A DNA stretch of 64,000 bases, taken from assembly GCA_001466705.2 (NCBI GenBank), contig LATX02000210.1:1-64000 (forward strand), written 5' to 3'. Below are positions 1-12,900 of this stretch, piece after piece (positions within the stretch are counted from its first letter, which is position 1; every line of letters starts with the position of its first letter). The stretch comes from Moniliophthora roreri (lineage: Eukaryota > Basidiomycota > Agaricomycetes > Agaricales > Marasmiaceae). The notes under the pieces were generated by a model. That model did no database searches. It was not told the DNA's origin and saw only the letters and a list, made by a program, of their open reading frames with translations. A program made the position numbers and the translations under genes.

Positions 1-994
1 TTATATTCTTCTATCAAGGATTCTCCATGTTTATCTTTGTTTGTATGATATAGAGGGCATTGAAAGTCATTACCATATTAAATACCCAGCTGGACCATAA
101 TATAGCTGTAAACCCAGCTGATAGTATGGTTTGTACAGTTTATAACTGACCTATAAACTATACTATACCTTTTCTCTCTTCATTAGTTATAGTATGGGCC
201 TATGACTATATATATAATCCCATATAGACAAGGTACAATAATAAGTCCTATTAGCATCCTTTGATTGAGGACTCTTCACCTTATGCTCTCTTAATTAAAA
301 GTTCCTTGCTTCTGCATTCTTTCTGATTTTAATATACTGTCATGAAGTGTATGGAGGCTGTAACAGGTAACAGAGGCACTGTCCTGTTGCCAAAAGACTG
401 TGATATAATGAGTCACAGAGGGTCTGTCACCAGCTTAAGACTGTAACATATAGATAGCAAAAAAAATAGTCAGTAACTTATTTTGGAGACAATAAGTGCT
501 GTTGCTTGTGAAGATGGTAGTCACAGGTCACTATAGGCTCATTGCTAGCTGATAATAGTGTCACAGTTGAGGTGCCATCACCTTCATACCTTTATGACAG
601 TATTGCAACTTTCTCCAGCTTTATATATTGCACAACTATAGCATAAGTTAAATTCAACTTTTGCAATAGCTATGCTATTGAGTATGCACATCTCATTGCT
701 AGATATCGTGTGTAATAACAATTACCACATGGCATGTATTATCTATTTGTGCTTTAAAATCATATTGGATATATGCTGTATAACTTGAGTTTTTATATCT
801 GATGCTTATGCTATATACTCTCTCTGCTCTGTAGCATGACTATAATATATATGTATCATATCTATACTATATTCTATAGCATAAGCAAATGATAATTTAG
901 AGCAAATATTCAATAGATACTCTTCAACTTATGCTTTTCAATGTATAACATATCTATTGAATAATCAATTTGGGTTATTTTAAAATCCCTACAT
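1..994. other. AT-rich CpG-poor intergenic DNA, no gene seen
   Basis: This stretch is AT-rich with very few CpG dinucleotides and many short TATA-like and GCATAAG-like motifs. No reading frame shows codon bias or a recognisable domain. It resembles the decayed mobile DNA on the right side of the window more than the gene-dense centre, so it may be the edge of another repeat block. No element ends were identified. Confidence 0.5.
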
Positions 995-1110
995 CACACA
1001 AAACTGCAAAAGGTTATAACCCAGGTCTCCAGTGGTTATAACTGGTTCCAGCAGCTATAACCCACCAAAACCAGTTATAACTGAGTTATGACCTTTTGCA
1101 TGTTTGTGCA
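995..1110. repeat. Palindromic mini-repeat built from GGTTATAACC units
   Basis: The outer about 25 bp on each side (about 996-1020 and 1086-1110) are imperfect inverted copies containing TGCAAAAGG and CCTTTTGCA. Between them lie several variants of the self-complementary word GGTTATAACC. The whole 116 bp could fold into a long hairpin. It may be a tiny non-autonomous element or a decayed one. No target duplication was confirmed. Confidence 0.5.
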
Positions 1111-1377
1111 ATGTAGTTGTAACTAAAGCATAGACATTACATAAGTTATCTCAACTTATACTTCCCTGCACCCAGTGTGTAGGGAAACATATCGGGGCCT
1201 GTATGGTCAGTAAATTTCTCTTCAAATTTACACTAGAGCCAACAAAACTGTAACTTGGCTGTAAAGAGTTGTAATGAAGGTCAAAAGGCGAGATAAATGA
1301 AAGGGAGAGCCCTTCCTCCTTTTTTCCTTTTTTTATATATTTCCTTTTTGATTTATTTTCTGCTGTGTCCATTGGTA

Positions 1378-1492
1378 TAGTCTTGTGATACCTTCTATGG
1401 CAGTCTGGGCTCTGATGCAGAAAAAATAGGGGGTAGTGCCTTTAGGCTCTTTGGCATTCTCAATAGCATGAAAAAGGCAGGTCTGATCATGT
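1378..1492. repeat. Left arm of 115-bp inverted duplication (CpG-decayed copy)
   Basis: The reverse complement of this 115-bp arm aligns without gaps to 2122-2236. By eye there are 14 differences, all C to T or G to A in this arm, and 12 fall where the other arm has CpG. This arm is the mutated copy. Confidence 0.85.
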
Positions 1493-2121
1493 GGAGGAAG
1501 TCAGAAGTCAGAACATCATCCACAATGTGTCCAGGTCTGAGTTGATTCTTGCTCCTTCAATCTTATCCAGTCATTACTTGGTTTTAGAAGGGAAGGAAAC
1601 AGAGAGGCCAGTATGTACCGGTTCTTTTTACACCCTCTGTGTTCAATCTAACTGCTCAGACTTGCTGCAACACCTCTAGTGCTCATGTCTCCCTGTACCC
1701 CTTTACTCTATGGAAAATATAATCTCTATATTCATTGACCTGCATCTCCAATAATCCATGAGCTCTGAAGCTCCACTGATAGACTGTGAGGTTACAGAAG
1801 CCATCCTGTGCCAGACCTCTCAATACCATTAACATTGACTCCCATTTCAACTAGCTTCTTTTATGACCATTTCAGTCTACTTGTTGTGAGGGTGAAGGGC
1901 ATTCATCAATTATCTTCATGGGCAGTTCACAGCAAGGCAGATTGTAAAAAAAAAAAGATATATTGTAATGATTTATGTACTCAAAAGAGAGAGACCAATG
2001 GCCATTTTGAGCCATGAAAAATCAGTCTTATACTCATCTTTGCCCAAATTTCAACCAGATGCACTCTGCGAGAGCTGAAATGAGGATGCTCGTTATTGAT
2101 AAAGATGAGTCAAGTGAGTGT
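1493..2121. other. Spacer between inverted arms, no gene seen
   Basis: About 630 bp of CpG-poor sequence between the two arms of the inverted duplication. It has a run of A around 1947-1957 and only short chance reading frames. No domain, RNA gene or regulatory motif could be supported. Confidence 0.45.
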
Positions 2122-2236
2122 ACGTGATCAGACCTGCCTTTTTCGTGCTGTCGAGAACGCCGAAGAGCCCGAAGGCGCTACCCCCCATTTTTTCCGCATC
2201 AGAGCCCAGACTGCCACGGAAGGTATCACGAGACTA
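2122..2236. repeat. Right arm of 115-bp inverted duplication (CpG-retaining copy)
   Basis: Inverted partner of 1378-1492. It keeps CpG at the positions where the left arm has TG, CA or TA, so it approximates the unmutated state. It lies about 390 bp from the 3' end of the eIF3e gene, at the edge of the CpG-rich gene region. Confidence 0.85.
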
Positions 2237-2622
2237 CCATCGGTATCGAGCCCAAATCAGCCGACATACGCACAAGACTAAGCTTCTGCCCAGTTACCAG
2301 GCGGCCAAGTCCAATTACTCAGGTCTATGAAGATCAATACTATGACCATTCCAGACGTGGAGTTGATCCCACCTGAATTTCGGTCGACTCTGTCCTGAAT
2401 CAGACTTCCATTCATAGGAGCAAATCTGGATTACCAATGATAAATGTAATTCCTTTCACCCAGTGAGTACTCGTAGGGCTGTGGTGCAATTGGTTTCAGG
2501 TCTGGGTATGAACAGAGCACCAGCATCTGAGTTTATGACCTTTATCACTTTCAGAATCATTACGAATCGGTAGCATGCGGAGAGCCTCTCCATAGAGCTA
2601 CCATTACACACATGTACAACAC
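2237..2622. other. 3' flank of eIF3e, no separate gene seen
   Basis: CpG content is normal here, unlike 1-2100. The part next to 2622 probably includes the eIF3e 3' untranslated region (minus strand). No other coding potential was recognised. Confidence 0.4.
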
Positions 2623-4211
2623 TTAATTTACTGCTACAGGTGGAGTTGCTGATCCGCTGATTCCAGGTCTAGCGACAGCGGCACCTAGTGCCTGCGTCCG
2701 AATTGCCAGACCTCTTGTCTTTTCAATTACCGATTGGTATATAGGTTGGGGCGGCCTGGAGATTTGGATCAAGTTCTAGAGATGGAGTCGTGAATAAAAC
2801 CGATTCACATCAAGTAAAACGTCACGACATACTTTCTCCAAGTCGATTTTAGCATCCTGTCCCATTCTCGTTTCGCGGATCAAGTTGACAATCCATTTCT
2901 CACCCTCGTCCCTGGGAAGGTTGAGTCTGTCCGAAAGATCACTGAACGACATACATGAGTCTTGGTATTGATTCCATGATCTGAAGGACAGACGTACCCA
3001 ATATCAATGCGCTGATGAATCCGGCAATAGGCCTCGCTAACAAGACACCTTGCGCTCTCGAGGAACTCGTCTCTGAAATCACCCAAGAAGAAGTCATCCG
3101 CGACAACCTTCTCTGCCTTTCCGAGTTCTTTCTGAGCAGCCTCGAAATCGAATTCGACATGCAGCTGCATCAAGAACTCTGTGACGGGGTCCGAATACTG
3201 ATATCCTTCCATTTGGATAACCTTGACGATTTCACGTACTGCATTCTTCACCCGAGAGGACAGAGGTATCGAGTTGGACGACGGTGTAGGTGTGGATATG
3301 ATGGCAGCCGCCGCAAGGTATCGCAGAATCCAAGGACAGGAAGTTTGGATAGTATTGAGATATGTGGGAGACAAGAATGTCTCGAGAAGAAGAGACCGGC
3401 CCTGTGGATGGTTGAAATAGACAAACAAGGACCAGTGGACAAGCCACGTTCTTGAATGGAGCTGGGCGAGGGCGGGATCGATGGAGGGGTTGGTCGATGG
3501 TGCAAATGAAGCAGGTGTACGTGAGTCAATAGCTTCTCTGAGCGTGTTTAACTCTTCTAGAGCAACATCCCATTTGCCTGTCAGGATATCGCAGGCCAGT
3601 TTGCCCCAGTGGGCCGACATGTTCAGGTCTGCATCAGTGGATAAAACACGGAAGTGGTAGAGATAGTCGGCAGCCCCGCTGTAGTTGCCATAAGAGTATT
3701 GAAATTTTCCAAAATTGTAGAGTGCAGTTATTTGATCGAGGGTAAGCTACAAAGGTGTTCAATAGATGAAGATGGACGGTGAAACTTGACACACGCTGTA
3801 ATGCTCCTTCAGGTACTGCAGATTTTGGTTTTTATCCTGTCTCAAGGATTGGGCTACTTCTGGGTTCTCAATCACATCGAGAACGGCCTGCGCCTCTTGC
3901 TGAAGCCTCTCGTGAGTGGAAACGACGTTTTGGCGTTTTTCGTCAAATTCTATGGGTAAGATGATCAGCTAATATAAAGCAGGATGGGTGCGAAATAGAT
4001 GACCTTTTGGAACCTCTCGATCAGGATGAATCTGCTTGAAAAGCGATGCGGCATAATCAAACATATTTGTCCCACTGGCGAGTTCATATTGCGCGACTTG
4101 AACCTCCTGCTCAGGGAAAATTCCAGTTTCTGTGAGATGAGCTAGCAGAGGAAAAGTTAGATGGCGATCGAGATACGGGATTATCGTTTTCGAAAGATCG
4201 TGTTCAGCCAT
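2623..4211 (-). CDS. eIF3e: Translation initiation factor eIF3 subunit e (INT6)
   Basis: Subunit e of the eIF3 complex, which binds the 40S ribosome during cytoplasmic translation initiation. The start at 4211 gives [10 protein letters not shown], matching the conserved family N-terminus; an upstream in-frame ATG at 4292 would overlap the promoter gap. By eye five exons: 4211-4004, 3949-3795, 3746-2998, 2941-2833 and 2775-2623, summing to 1374 nt (457 aa), close to the usual length. Conserved segments include the PCI-type helical part with the words [22 protein letters not shown] and EAYCRIHQ, and a C-terminal winged-helix part with [10 protein letters not shown] and DAKIDLE. It is divergent from eIF3l, another subunit of the same complex. 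The first intron donor (GTCATC) is atypical, but the frame and protein continue perfectly. No damage was seen. Confidence 0.96.
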
Positions 4212-4313
4212 CCTGAGCGGGGAAGAGGAAGCTGCCTGCGACGCGTGGCTGTGCCAAAATTTTTCGCCTTCGTCTTGGACACGTGCGCTCAACCGACTCT
4301 AGTTCTGCTCACG
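4212..4313. promoter_or_regulatory. 102-bp bidirectional promoter between eIF3e and eIF3l
   Basis: The start codons of the two divergent eIF3 subunit genes are separated by only 102 bp (4212-4313). Any core promoter and both 5' leaders must lie here or overlap the coding regions. No clear TATA box was seen. The gap suggests shared, balanced control of two subunits of one complex; this is inferred from layout only. Confidence 0.7.
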
Positions 4314-6716
4314 ATGGCTCAACAAAGAATGGCAATATGGGCTGCCGAAGATATCGAGGAAGACTTGCAGGACGTTGATCTCTCGCTTGCTATCGGAAAT
4401 TATGGTCAAACCAATCACTACGATGATGGTGCGCTCTGAAAATTACATCAAACACTCATCTATTTATCCACCTATTCTCCAGCTCACATTCAGCATGCAC
4501 CAATCGACGAATCCACCCTTATCGCCATGCAGCAACATATGGCACAGCAGGCAGCCTTTGCTCAGATCCCCGATGTCGTGAAAGCTGTATGTCTTTTGCT
4601 AAAGATTTGGACTTTTGAAAAACTTTTGAACACACTTTCAGTTTATTGTGCACTTTCACCAAGCCGTTCTTGATAATAATCTAGCCGAAATCACCGTCGC
4701 ATATGAAAGCGGCTGGAACAAGTACACCGAAAAATTTTACTCTCGAACGGAATGGCCAGAAGCAGAGATCATCGCACCTTTGGTGAACGACGGTATGTGC
4801 TACAGGTCTATTCACGAGTAATCAACTCAAAACAGATTCCAGACCCCATATTCCTTATCCTGTATCGCGAATTGTATTATCGCCACGTATACTCGCGTCT
4901 CCAACCGAACATCGACGACCGCTTCCACTCTTACGAAAACAGCTGTGAACTCTTCAACTATCTGCTCAGTACGTGGCTATGACATTCAGGCTGAGATGCC
5001 GATTAATGTACGTTCCATGCAGACTCAGAGGGACCTGTGCAGCTTGAATTACCAGAGCAATGGTTGTGGGACATTATTGACGAGTTCATCTACCAATTCC
5101 AGGTGTTCTGCTCCTGGCGCTCAAAAGTGAAAACGAAAACGGACGATGAGCTCATGATGCTTTCTGAGGAGACCGGAGTAAGTCTTCTATCAATATTGCT
5201 ACATTATCTGTTCTCACCTTTTCAAGGTATGGAGTTCGTACAGCGTTCTGAACGTGCTTTACTCGCTCATTCAGAAATCCAAAATCAACGAGTACATTGT
5301 TGCTCACCAGGAAGGAAAAACTCCAGAAGAGATCACGTTCGTGTTTCTGCTGGCCCCTTCACTTTGTCCAGGTTTCTCATTGGGATATGCAGTGAAATTG
5401 TAGGAGAGTATGGATCCAAGCCCCTCTACCGTATGCTCGGCTACTTTAGCATCATCGGCCTCCTCCGCGTGCATGTACTCCTCGGTGACTTTACACTGGC
5501 TTTGAAGGTCATGGACAATGTTGAACTAAACCAAAGGGTGACTTGAAGTGATCTTTCTCAATAATCGGAGTATCTGACATCTTTTGTTAGTCTCCATTCA
5601 CGCGAGTGACGGCGTGTCATGTTGCAACATACTACTACGTCGGATTCTGCTATGTCATGCTTCGACGTTATCCCGACGCTATTCGTACTTTCGTGACCAT
5701 TCTAAACTTCATTCAACGAATGAAACAATATCACACAAGAAGTTATCAATACGATCAGGTGGGTGGCACAACGCTCGCGTCTACTTTGGTCTCAACCCTC
5801 CTCTTGCAGATAAGCAAAACTGCAGACAGGATGTACGCCCTGTATGCCATTTGCCACGCATTGTCTCCAAGCCGCCTCGACGACAACATCACAAACACGG
5901 CCAAAGAACGGTACGGTGAACAACTGACGCGTATGGCTCGAGGAGGGTACGTTGGCTGTCAAGTATTTTTCTACCTGATCGTTAATTCACCTTGGCCATA
6001 GTGACGAGGCCTTACCTGCCTTTGAGGAGTTATTCCTCTACGCATGCCCCAAATTCATAAATGCAAACTCACCACCGTACAACGACCCCTCCGCTATATC
6101 TCAAATACTGGCAAGTGAACCGACCGCCTCTCCATCTCAACGTACTGTCGAGCTCCCAACCTCAGCAACACACACGGATCCGGCACACCGCCATTTGCGT
6201 CTATTCTTGTCCGATGTAACTGCTCAATCCCCTGTCCCTACGTTACGCAGCTTCTTAAAGCTTTACACAAGCTTGGGCTCCAAGAAATTGGCCAACTTCC
6301 TGGATGCGGATGAGGAGGAGCTTTTACAGGAGATGATGCTCATGAAGCAATGTAGCAGAAGTATCAGTCGCGTTGGATCCGAGAAGGGCAGTTTACTGGA
6401 TGGTCAGACCATTACCACAAGTGACCTCAACTTTGTCATTGATGAAGTATGTGTAGTATTCTCTTCCTCTGAAGGTTGTTTACTCATCGTCACCTAGAAC
6501 ATGGTCCATATTGTCGAGTCCACGATTGGGAGAAGATATGCTGGCTGGTTCATCAAAAATACTGAGCGGGCGCAGAGAATCTTTGATGATCTGCGAAATA
6601 CACCCCTACCTGCTCCACCCAAAACTCCTGCTGCGCTTTCGACAACCACCCCTACTGAGCCGGCGAAGGGCGCAGCAAGGCAAAAAGTTGCGTGGGGAGG
6701 CGTGAAAGCTGCATAA
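4314..6716 (+). CDS. eIF3l: Translation initiation factor eIF3 subunit l
   Basis: Subunit l of eIF3, a PCI-domain scaffold protein of the 40S-binding complex. The start at 4314 gives [13 protein letters not shown]. Likely exons: 4314-4428, 4483-4586, 4642-4792, 4843-4968, 5023-5177, 5227 to about 5371, 5404-5537, 5591-5758, 5810-5946, 6002-6446 and 6498-6716. Family hallmarks are seen in order: [27 protein letters not shown], the GEYG segment, YRMLGYF, TYYYVGF, and the PCI region with [13 protein letters not shown] and MVHIVEST. One junction is awkward: the GEYG frame needs a 32-nt intron at 5372-5403, while the normal-sized 63-nt alternative from 5341 breaks the frame. An alanine- and proline-rich C-terminal tail follows the PCI part. 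It is convergent with the myosin gene, 231 bp between stops. Confidence 0.95.
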
Positions 6717-6947
6717 ATAACTGTACAAATATCCGATGCAACTGGATTCATTGTTCTTTCCATGTTTACGATGCGAACGTTCCTTTAAAGTAGTATGATA
6801 AAGTCCAGGTGTACACAAACGACGATGAGTAGAATACAGTGCAATGCCAATCAATACAACGCAAAGATTGTGGGGTCTACTTTCGCGGTGAGCTCGTAGG
6901 AGATCCGAACGCGGATGAAGGCCGATCAAGTCTACCTCTCAACCTAT

Positions 6948-9900
6948 CTAGTTCTCGTTCTTGGCTGTGGGGAGAACGTCAATCTCGAGGCACTCAGTCA
7001 ATAATGTAGCCTGTACAAACCTTAATGCTTTCTGCCTGAAGTCTGCTGCCTCTCGTTCCGCTCGACGCTTGGCAGATTGGAGAAGGTTTTCTTGCGTTTG
7101 CTGCAGAATAATAAGTAACTGTTGGTCGGTCTCCATGGATACTTCTTACCAAGGCATCCATCTCCTTGCGAAGACTCGCAATTTGAGCCTCATATGCTTT
7201 CCGTTCCTCCTCCATCTTGGCTTTCTGGCGATCAAGCTCTGTTTGCTGGAACTTGAAATCTCGCGACATCCGGTCTGCCGAGCGCATCACTCTGGAGCTG
7301 TTGCCAGTCATTTGTTGAGTAAGTTGGCTGGTAATCTCTTCAATACGGGAATCAGGCCGTCTGACTGTCCCCGTACGCGAAGTACTAGCGTATGACTTGG
7401 TTTCTAGGTCGACAATTCGGACATTGAGTTCCTTTACTTGGTTTTCCAAGTTGGCCTCAAGAAGTGTGAGTCATAGAGCAATTCTGGACTACACAAATGA
7501 TACTCACATTGAGTCTGTCCAGTTCAGAGTTGTCAACGCGGACCTTGCCTAATTCCACTTGACATTCGTTAGCGTATGCTTCAGCCTTCTTCATGCGGTC
7601 AAACGCGTTAGCAACGCGATCCTCCTGTTCCTCCAGCAATCTTTCAAGGTCCTGTTTCTGAAGTAGGAGCCTCTGGAATTCCTGTTCAGAAGACATCTTA
7701 TGCGTATCGACGTGATCCAACTTGATTCCATCGAGTTCCGCCTGTAACGCACGGCGCGCTTTCTGAAGTAGTGCACGGTCTGCCTCTACGTCGTCGAGCA
7801 CCCCACGGAGCTCCCGAACTTGTGAATGAAGAGCTACTATCTGGGCCTGCTGTTCGGACTGGGCCGCCGTGGATACCTCATAAGCCTTGGTAACGTCAGC
7901 GATCTTCGTCTCCAATCGTTCCTTCTCTTTCCGCCAGCCGCCGCTGTTATAAACCTCGTCGTCGAAACGGAGCTGCAGTTCGTCGTAGTCTGACCGAATC
8001 TTCCTGTTTTCTTCTCGAAGTCGAGTGAGCGTATCTCGTTGAGATTGAAGCTCTGCATTCGTATATGAGTGTTCGGGATCTGATAATCACGTAATAGCAC
8101 AAACCTTCGCTCAAGGAGGCCAATTCCGCTATCGAGAACAATCACCTGAATTGCTTATCCGTTTTTGCAGAAACCTCTCACTCACCTTGGTACTTCTTTC
8201 GCGTTTGATCACTGGTGAATGCGCCGTCTTCAATATCTTTCTGATGCTGTTTCTTCTCATCCTCCAGTTCTTCTGCGAGTCGCTGGTTGAGTATCACCAA
8301 GTCGGAAGACTCCTTGTCGCCGTCTTCTAGCTTGTTTTCCAGCTCCTGAATCCGCTTTTGAGCTTGTCGCAGACTATCCTCGACTGACTTGTGCCTTGTC
8401 AGGGCCTCACTTTGAGACTTTTCAAGGTCTGAGAGAGTGCGGCGAACTATAGGCTAACGGTTAGTACGTTCATCAGGTGATCGGAATTGCGCAGGTTCCC
8501 ACCAGAAGCTTCCGCTCTCGCGGCTTTCGCCCTCGCGATTTCTGCAGCTTCAAGGCGCTCTTGGTACGATTGCTCCTTTGCTTTGAAAGTGTCCACCAGC
8601 GCCTTCATTTCTACGTAAGAACTACGTCAGCCAAATCAAGAAAGGAATCGTGGAGATATTCACCTGTGTGGGCTAAAGAGGCCGAAGATAGCGATATGTC
8701 GTCCTCCTGCTTCCGCTTCTGGAGCTGCCGTTTCAGAGCTGATGTGTGTCAGTATCAGCGTATCCAGATCTCAGATATGACTCACAGGAAATCTCGCTTC
8801 GGGTAGTATCAAGCTGAGCAGCCATCTCTGCAGACTCCCCCAAAGCTTGTTTCTTCGTTTGCGTGGCATCTTGCAACTGTTTGCGCAACATCTCGAGGTC
8901 TGCCTGTGCCGTCCGCTGTTGGAGATGCTTGAAGCAAATGCAAATTAGTAATGCAAATGGATGGACGGGCAGCAGACCTACCAAGGCCTTTCGTGCTTCT
9001 TCTAATTGTGAATAACTATTGCGTTCCTCTTGAAGTGTCTTCTGAAACTTTGACCACATTGCTTGTATACCATCAATTTGAGCGGATTCGGCGGCCTGAC
9101 GTGCTTTGGTTTCGTCTTCCAGCAGCTCGGCTAAACGCGCGTTCTCCCTGGAGAGCCGTGCCCGATATTGCTGTAAGAATTGTTTGGAGCCATCGCTATT
9201 TTCCAGCTCGGAGGTCATCTCACGAAGAGAAGACTCAAGGTGATGGCGAACTCGCTCTGACGCGGCCATTTGAATCTCAAGAACCTCGACTTGTTGGCGG
9301 AGAGCGGCGACTTCACCGTCATTGCTCTTCGCTGAATCGCGATTTTCGCGGGCACTAAAGGATTTGTTGAACGATTTCGAAGGACTGGTATCAATTAGCG
9401 AGTTTGTGGAGTCCCGCCTGGTGGATGATGATGGAACAGACCGCTGGATTTCATCGTCTACAAGTTGGAGTTCTTGAAGAAGCCGAGAATGGAAGGATGA
9501 ATCTTTGGGGCCGCTGTTCATAATTAACTGGCGAATTTCTGCATGCTGACGTTGAACCAGATCTCGCACCCGCATTGCAGCAAGACGCGAGTCTTCAGCA
9601 TTGTCCAGTTGTTCTTCAAGCTGGCTTATCCTCGTTTGGTACTGGCGTTGGATTTTAGCCAGTGATTCTGACCCAGGAGTTTCGTCAGCGAGTTTTCCTA
9701 TGTCAGCCTCTAGAGCAGCTTTGGAACGCTGCACAGCTGTCAGTTGCTGAGCAAGATCATCTGTGTGCCGCTGAGCATTTTGTAGCTCAGTTTGCAACCG
9801 TCGGACCTGGAGTTCGGCAGCTTCCCTGGCGGACCGTTCCCGCTCGACGTCAGCTAGTGCGCGAGTCGCTCGTTCCTCTTGCATCCTCATTGCTTTCTCT

Positions 9901-12900
9901 TTATTTCGTAGTTCCATGCGTTCTCGTTCAGTCTCCCGAATTAGATCTTCTGCTTCCCCGGTCAATCGCGTCTTGGCTTTCTCAAGGGAACGAATATATG
10001 CAGCATTTTTCTGGAGTTCAACCTGCGCGTCCTGGAGTTGTCTATCGGTGACACGCTTCGCTTCCTCCAAAACATGCACGTGTTCCACGATTGTCTTGTC
10101 TTGCTTAGATTCCAACTGCTTGATCTCCCACTCCCTGTTTTTGAGATCATCTAGAGCCTTCTTCAACTCACGATCAAGTTTCGCGCCACGATCTTTGAGT
10201 TTGGCTAACTCTGACTTTTGTGTAGAGACGGTTTGTTCCAGCTGACCGCGGCGACTCAGTTCGGATTCTAGCTGTTTACGCGTCGACTCCAATTGACGAT
10301 CGTTGTTCGACTTCTCTCGCTCCAGCTGAAGCATCATATCTTCAATGCCATGGTACTTGGTTTGAGCCTGAGAAAGCTGTCTTTCTAGAGCCTAAACGCA
10401 CTTATCAGCGGATGCATCTCAAAGATAGCATGAGCACATACCTCTTTGGCCCTCTGGGCTTCTGCTAGAGCCCCCTCAGCATCAAGCTGACGAGATCGAA
10501 GAGACTGGAGTTCAGACTCTAAGGAACGTTTGCTCTTCTCGAGTTCCGAAATAGTGGACTGTGATTGAACAGCAATGGAGTGGGAAGTACGCTCTTTCTC
10601 GGTGAGCAATGAATGAGCTTCCTGCAAGCTGGCTAATTCTCGGGTAGAGTAATCCAACTCCAACTTGACTTTGCTTTGAGCCTCTAACGCGGTCCGTCGA
10701 GCATCTGTGAGCTCTTGCTGGAGTTTGGCCACTTGTGCCCTGAGGTCCCCTAACTCGACCTCTTTGCTCTTCTCGACCTCATTTCGGCGGGTTTCTTCGC
10801 TAGATTTGGCTTCTAGAAGAAGTCGAAGTTCATCCAACTCTTCCTGTAACTTGGAGCGCATGTTATTGCTCTTCGTGCGGTCCTCCTTTTCGGCTTGTAG
10901 CTCGGCAGCAAGAGTATCAATATCACTCTGCAACTCTAGGATCTCCTTGGCGGCGTTCTGGCGCTCGGTATTAACTGCATCTAGCTGTTGAACGAGTTCT
11001 GCAATGCGTTCCTCCTTCTTATGGATCATGGCAGAGTAGTCGGTAGTGGTCCTGGCCAGCTCCGCAAGCTGCTCTTTGGCCTGTCGAGCCTCATTCTCGA
11101 GGGCATCGCATCGAGTCTTCAATATGTCTCTGTCAAAGAGTATTAGTAATGCAATAGTGACATTGAAGAAAGTCACATTCACCTATTGCCCAGCTCCACA
11201 TCCAACTTTCCTTCGAGTTCCTTGATCGCTAGATCGGATCGGTCACGAGCACGAGCCAAATCCTCTTCGCGTTGCATAGCAAGGCTCTTAAGGTCCTCAC
11301 TGACTTTCGTCAGCGCATCTAAGTCTGCCTGCAATGCCTCGATTTCTTGAGTTGCAGCGGCCAATTCATTTGCTGCCTCTTCCTCCCTCGCAGCCCACTC
11401 CTTCTGCTCATTCTCTAACCGAACCAGATGTTCAGCAGCTTGATCAAACATCCGACGGAGCTCCGCATGACGCTGCTCACTATCCTTGTGCATTTTCATT
11501 GCACGTTCGAGCTGGGACTGCAAGTCATCAATGTCTGCCTGTAGTTCTGCAGCCTCTTCCTCTAGCTCTGCTTCCCGTTTCTTGCTACGCTCCAGAAGTG
11601 AGTCTTTATCGAGAACGAGACTCCTCTCGGCCTCTAACTGGTCCTCGACCTTTCGTTTCTCAGCTTCCAAGGACATCTTCAGCTTCTCGAGGTTCTCCTT
11701 TTCTTGACGATCACGCTCTGCACGCTCCTTATGTAAGGCCAATTCTGCCTCTTTCTTGCGGAGTTCTTCGTCACTCCGTGTAGCTGCCAGAAGCGGTCGC
11801 ACCTGTGCAGTGGTGAGTGTCTGAATTATGCGAATATAAGCCGTTGCATACCTTCGTGTATAATTGCCACCATGGCCAATCTCTAAGTTCGCCATACACA
11901 CGTGCATTACGCTGAATCGTGCGAATGGCTATAGCTCGATTGAGAATCTTCTTGATCTGCCTTCTCGCGGTCCACATCCTCGCGACTGCCTGCAATCGCG
12001 AAAAGATGTCGTAGAGAAGCGCATCTCGTCTTTCTTCAAGTTCTGCTAATACTCCTGCCTTGAAAAAGATCTTCGACATTCCAATCTTGAAAAGCGAGTC
12101 ATCCAACTCCAAAGTGGCGACCATACGTCTACATGCCTCTCGCCCATCCATGTACCCCGGAGGTATGATACCAGGGGTCAGTGCCTCGTATCGCTGACGG
12201 AACTCGACGAATGGCAGGCGATTAGGATAACCCAAACGAGCAATTCTGATACCCTCAAGCACACCATTGCACCGAAGTTGGTCCAGGACAAGAGGAACAT
12301 CCACACGACCTGGTTTCTTGTTGGCGTTGGGAACGATACAGCGCACGAAGTGAGGCTGTGTGGCCTGTAACTGTGCCATAAGACTGGCCAGCTGCTCTTT
12401 GTGACGTTGGCCCACCGTCCTGAACGCGCCCTTCTTTATGCCACGCTTCCTGCCGACGGTGTAGGGGACGCCCTGAGCGCCTGGAGCGGGCGGCATAGGA
12501 GCATCTGCATAATCCGCGAACAAACTTGCGACATAGCGCTCGGAGGAGGAAGCAAGGACGCGAGTGAGGTTGTCATTGAGTGGGTCCTTGTTCTTTTCGA
12601 GCCAGCCGTCGGTGCGATATTCCACTTTAGCTGCGTAGTGTTGAATAAGAAATCCTTGCTCGAACCGAGCAGGCTCGTATTTGTCGCGCCCAGGATGCCC
12701 CTCCTCTCCATGATTCCCTCCAGCCCAGAGTGTGTGTAACTTGTTTGTGAAAGTAAGGTCTGTTGCTTTAGGCATGATACACTCCTCGTCCAGACAGCTC
12801 AATATCCCAATGACATTCCCGCTAGCTTCAATCAAATCTATGGTTGGCTGCAAATCCAACCCAAAATTGACATAGTCCCATTTGATTCCTTCCCTCGAAT

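Noticed and set aside
11334..11783. 149-codon plus-strand open frame opposite the myosin coiled coil
   Set aside because: A shadow frame of heptad-rich coding sequence, as are the similar frames at 8951-10245.
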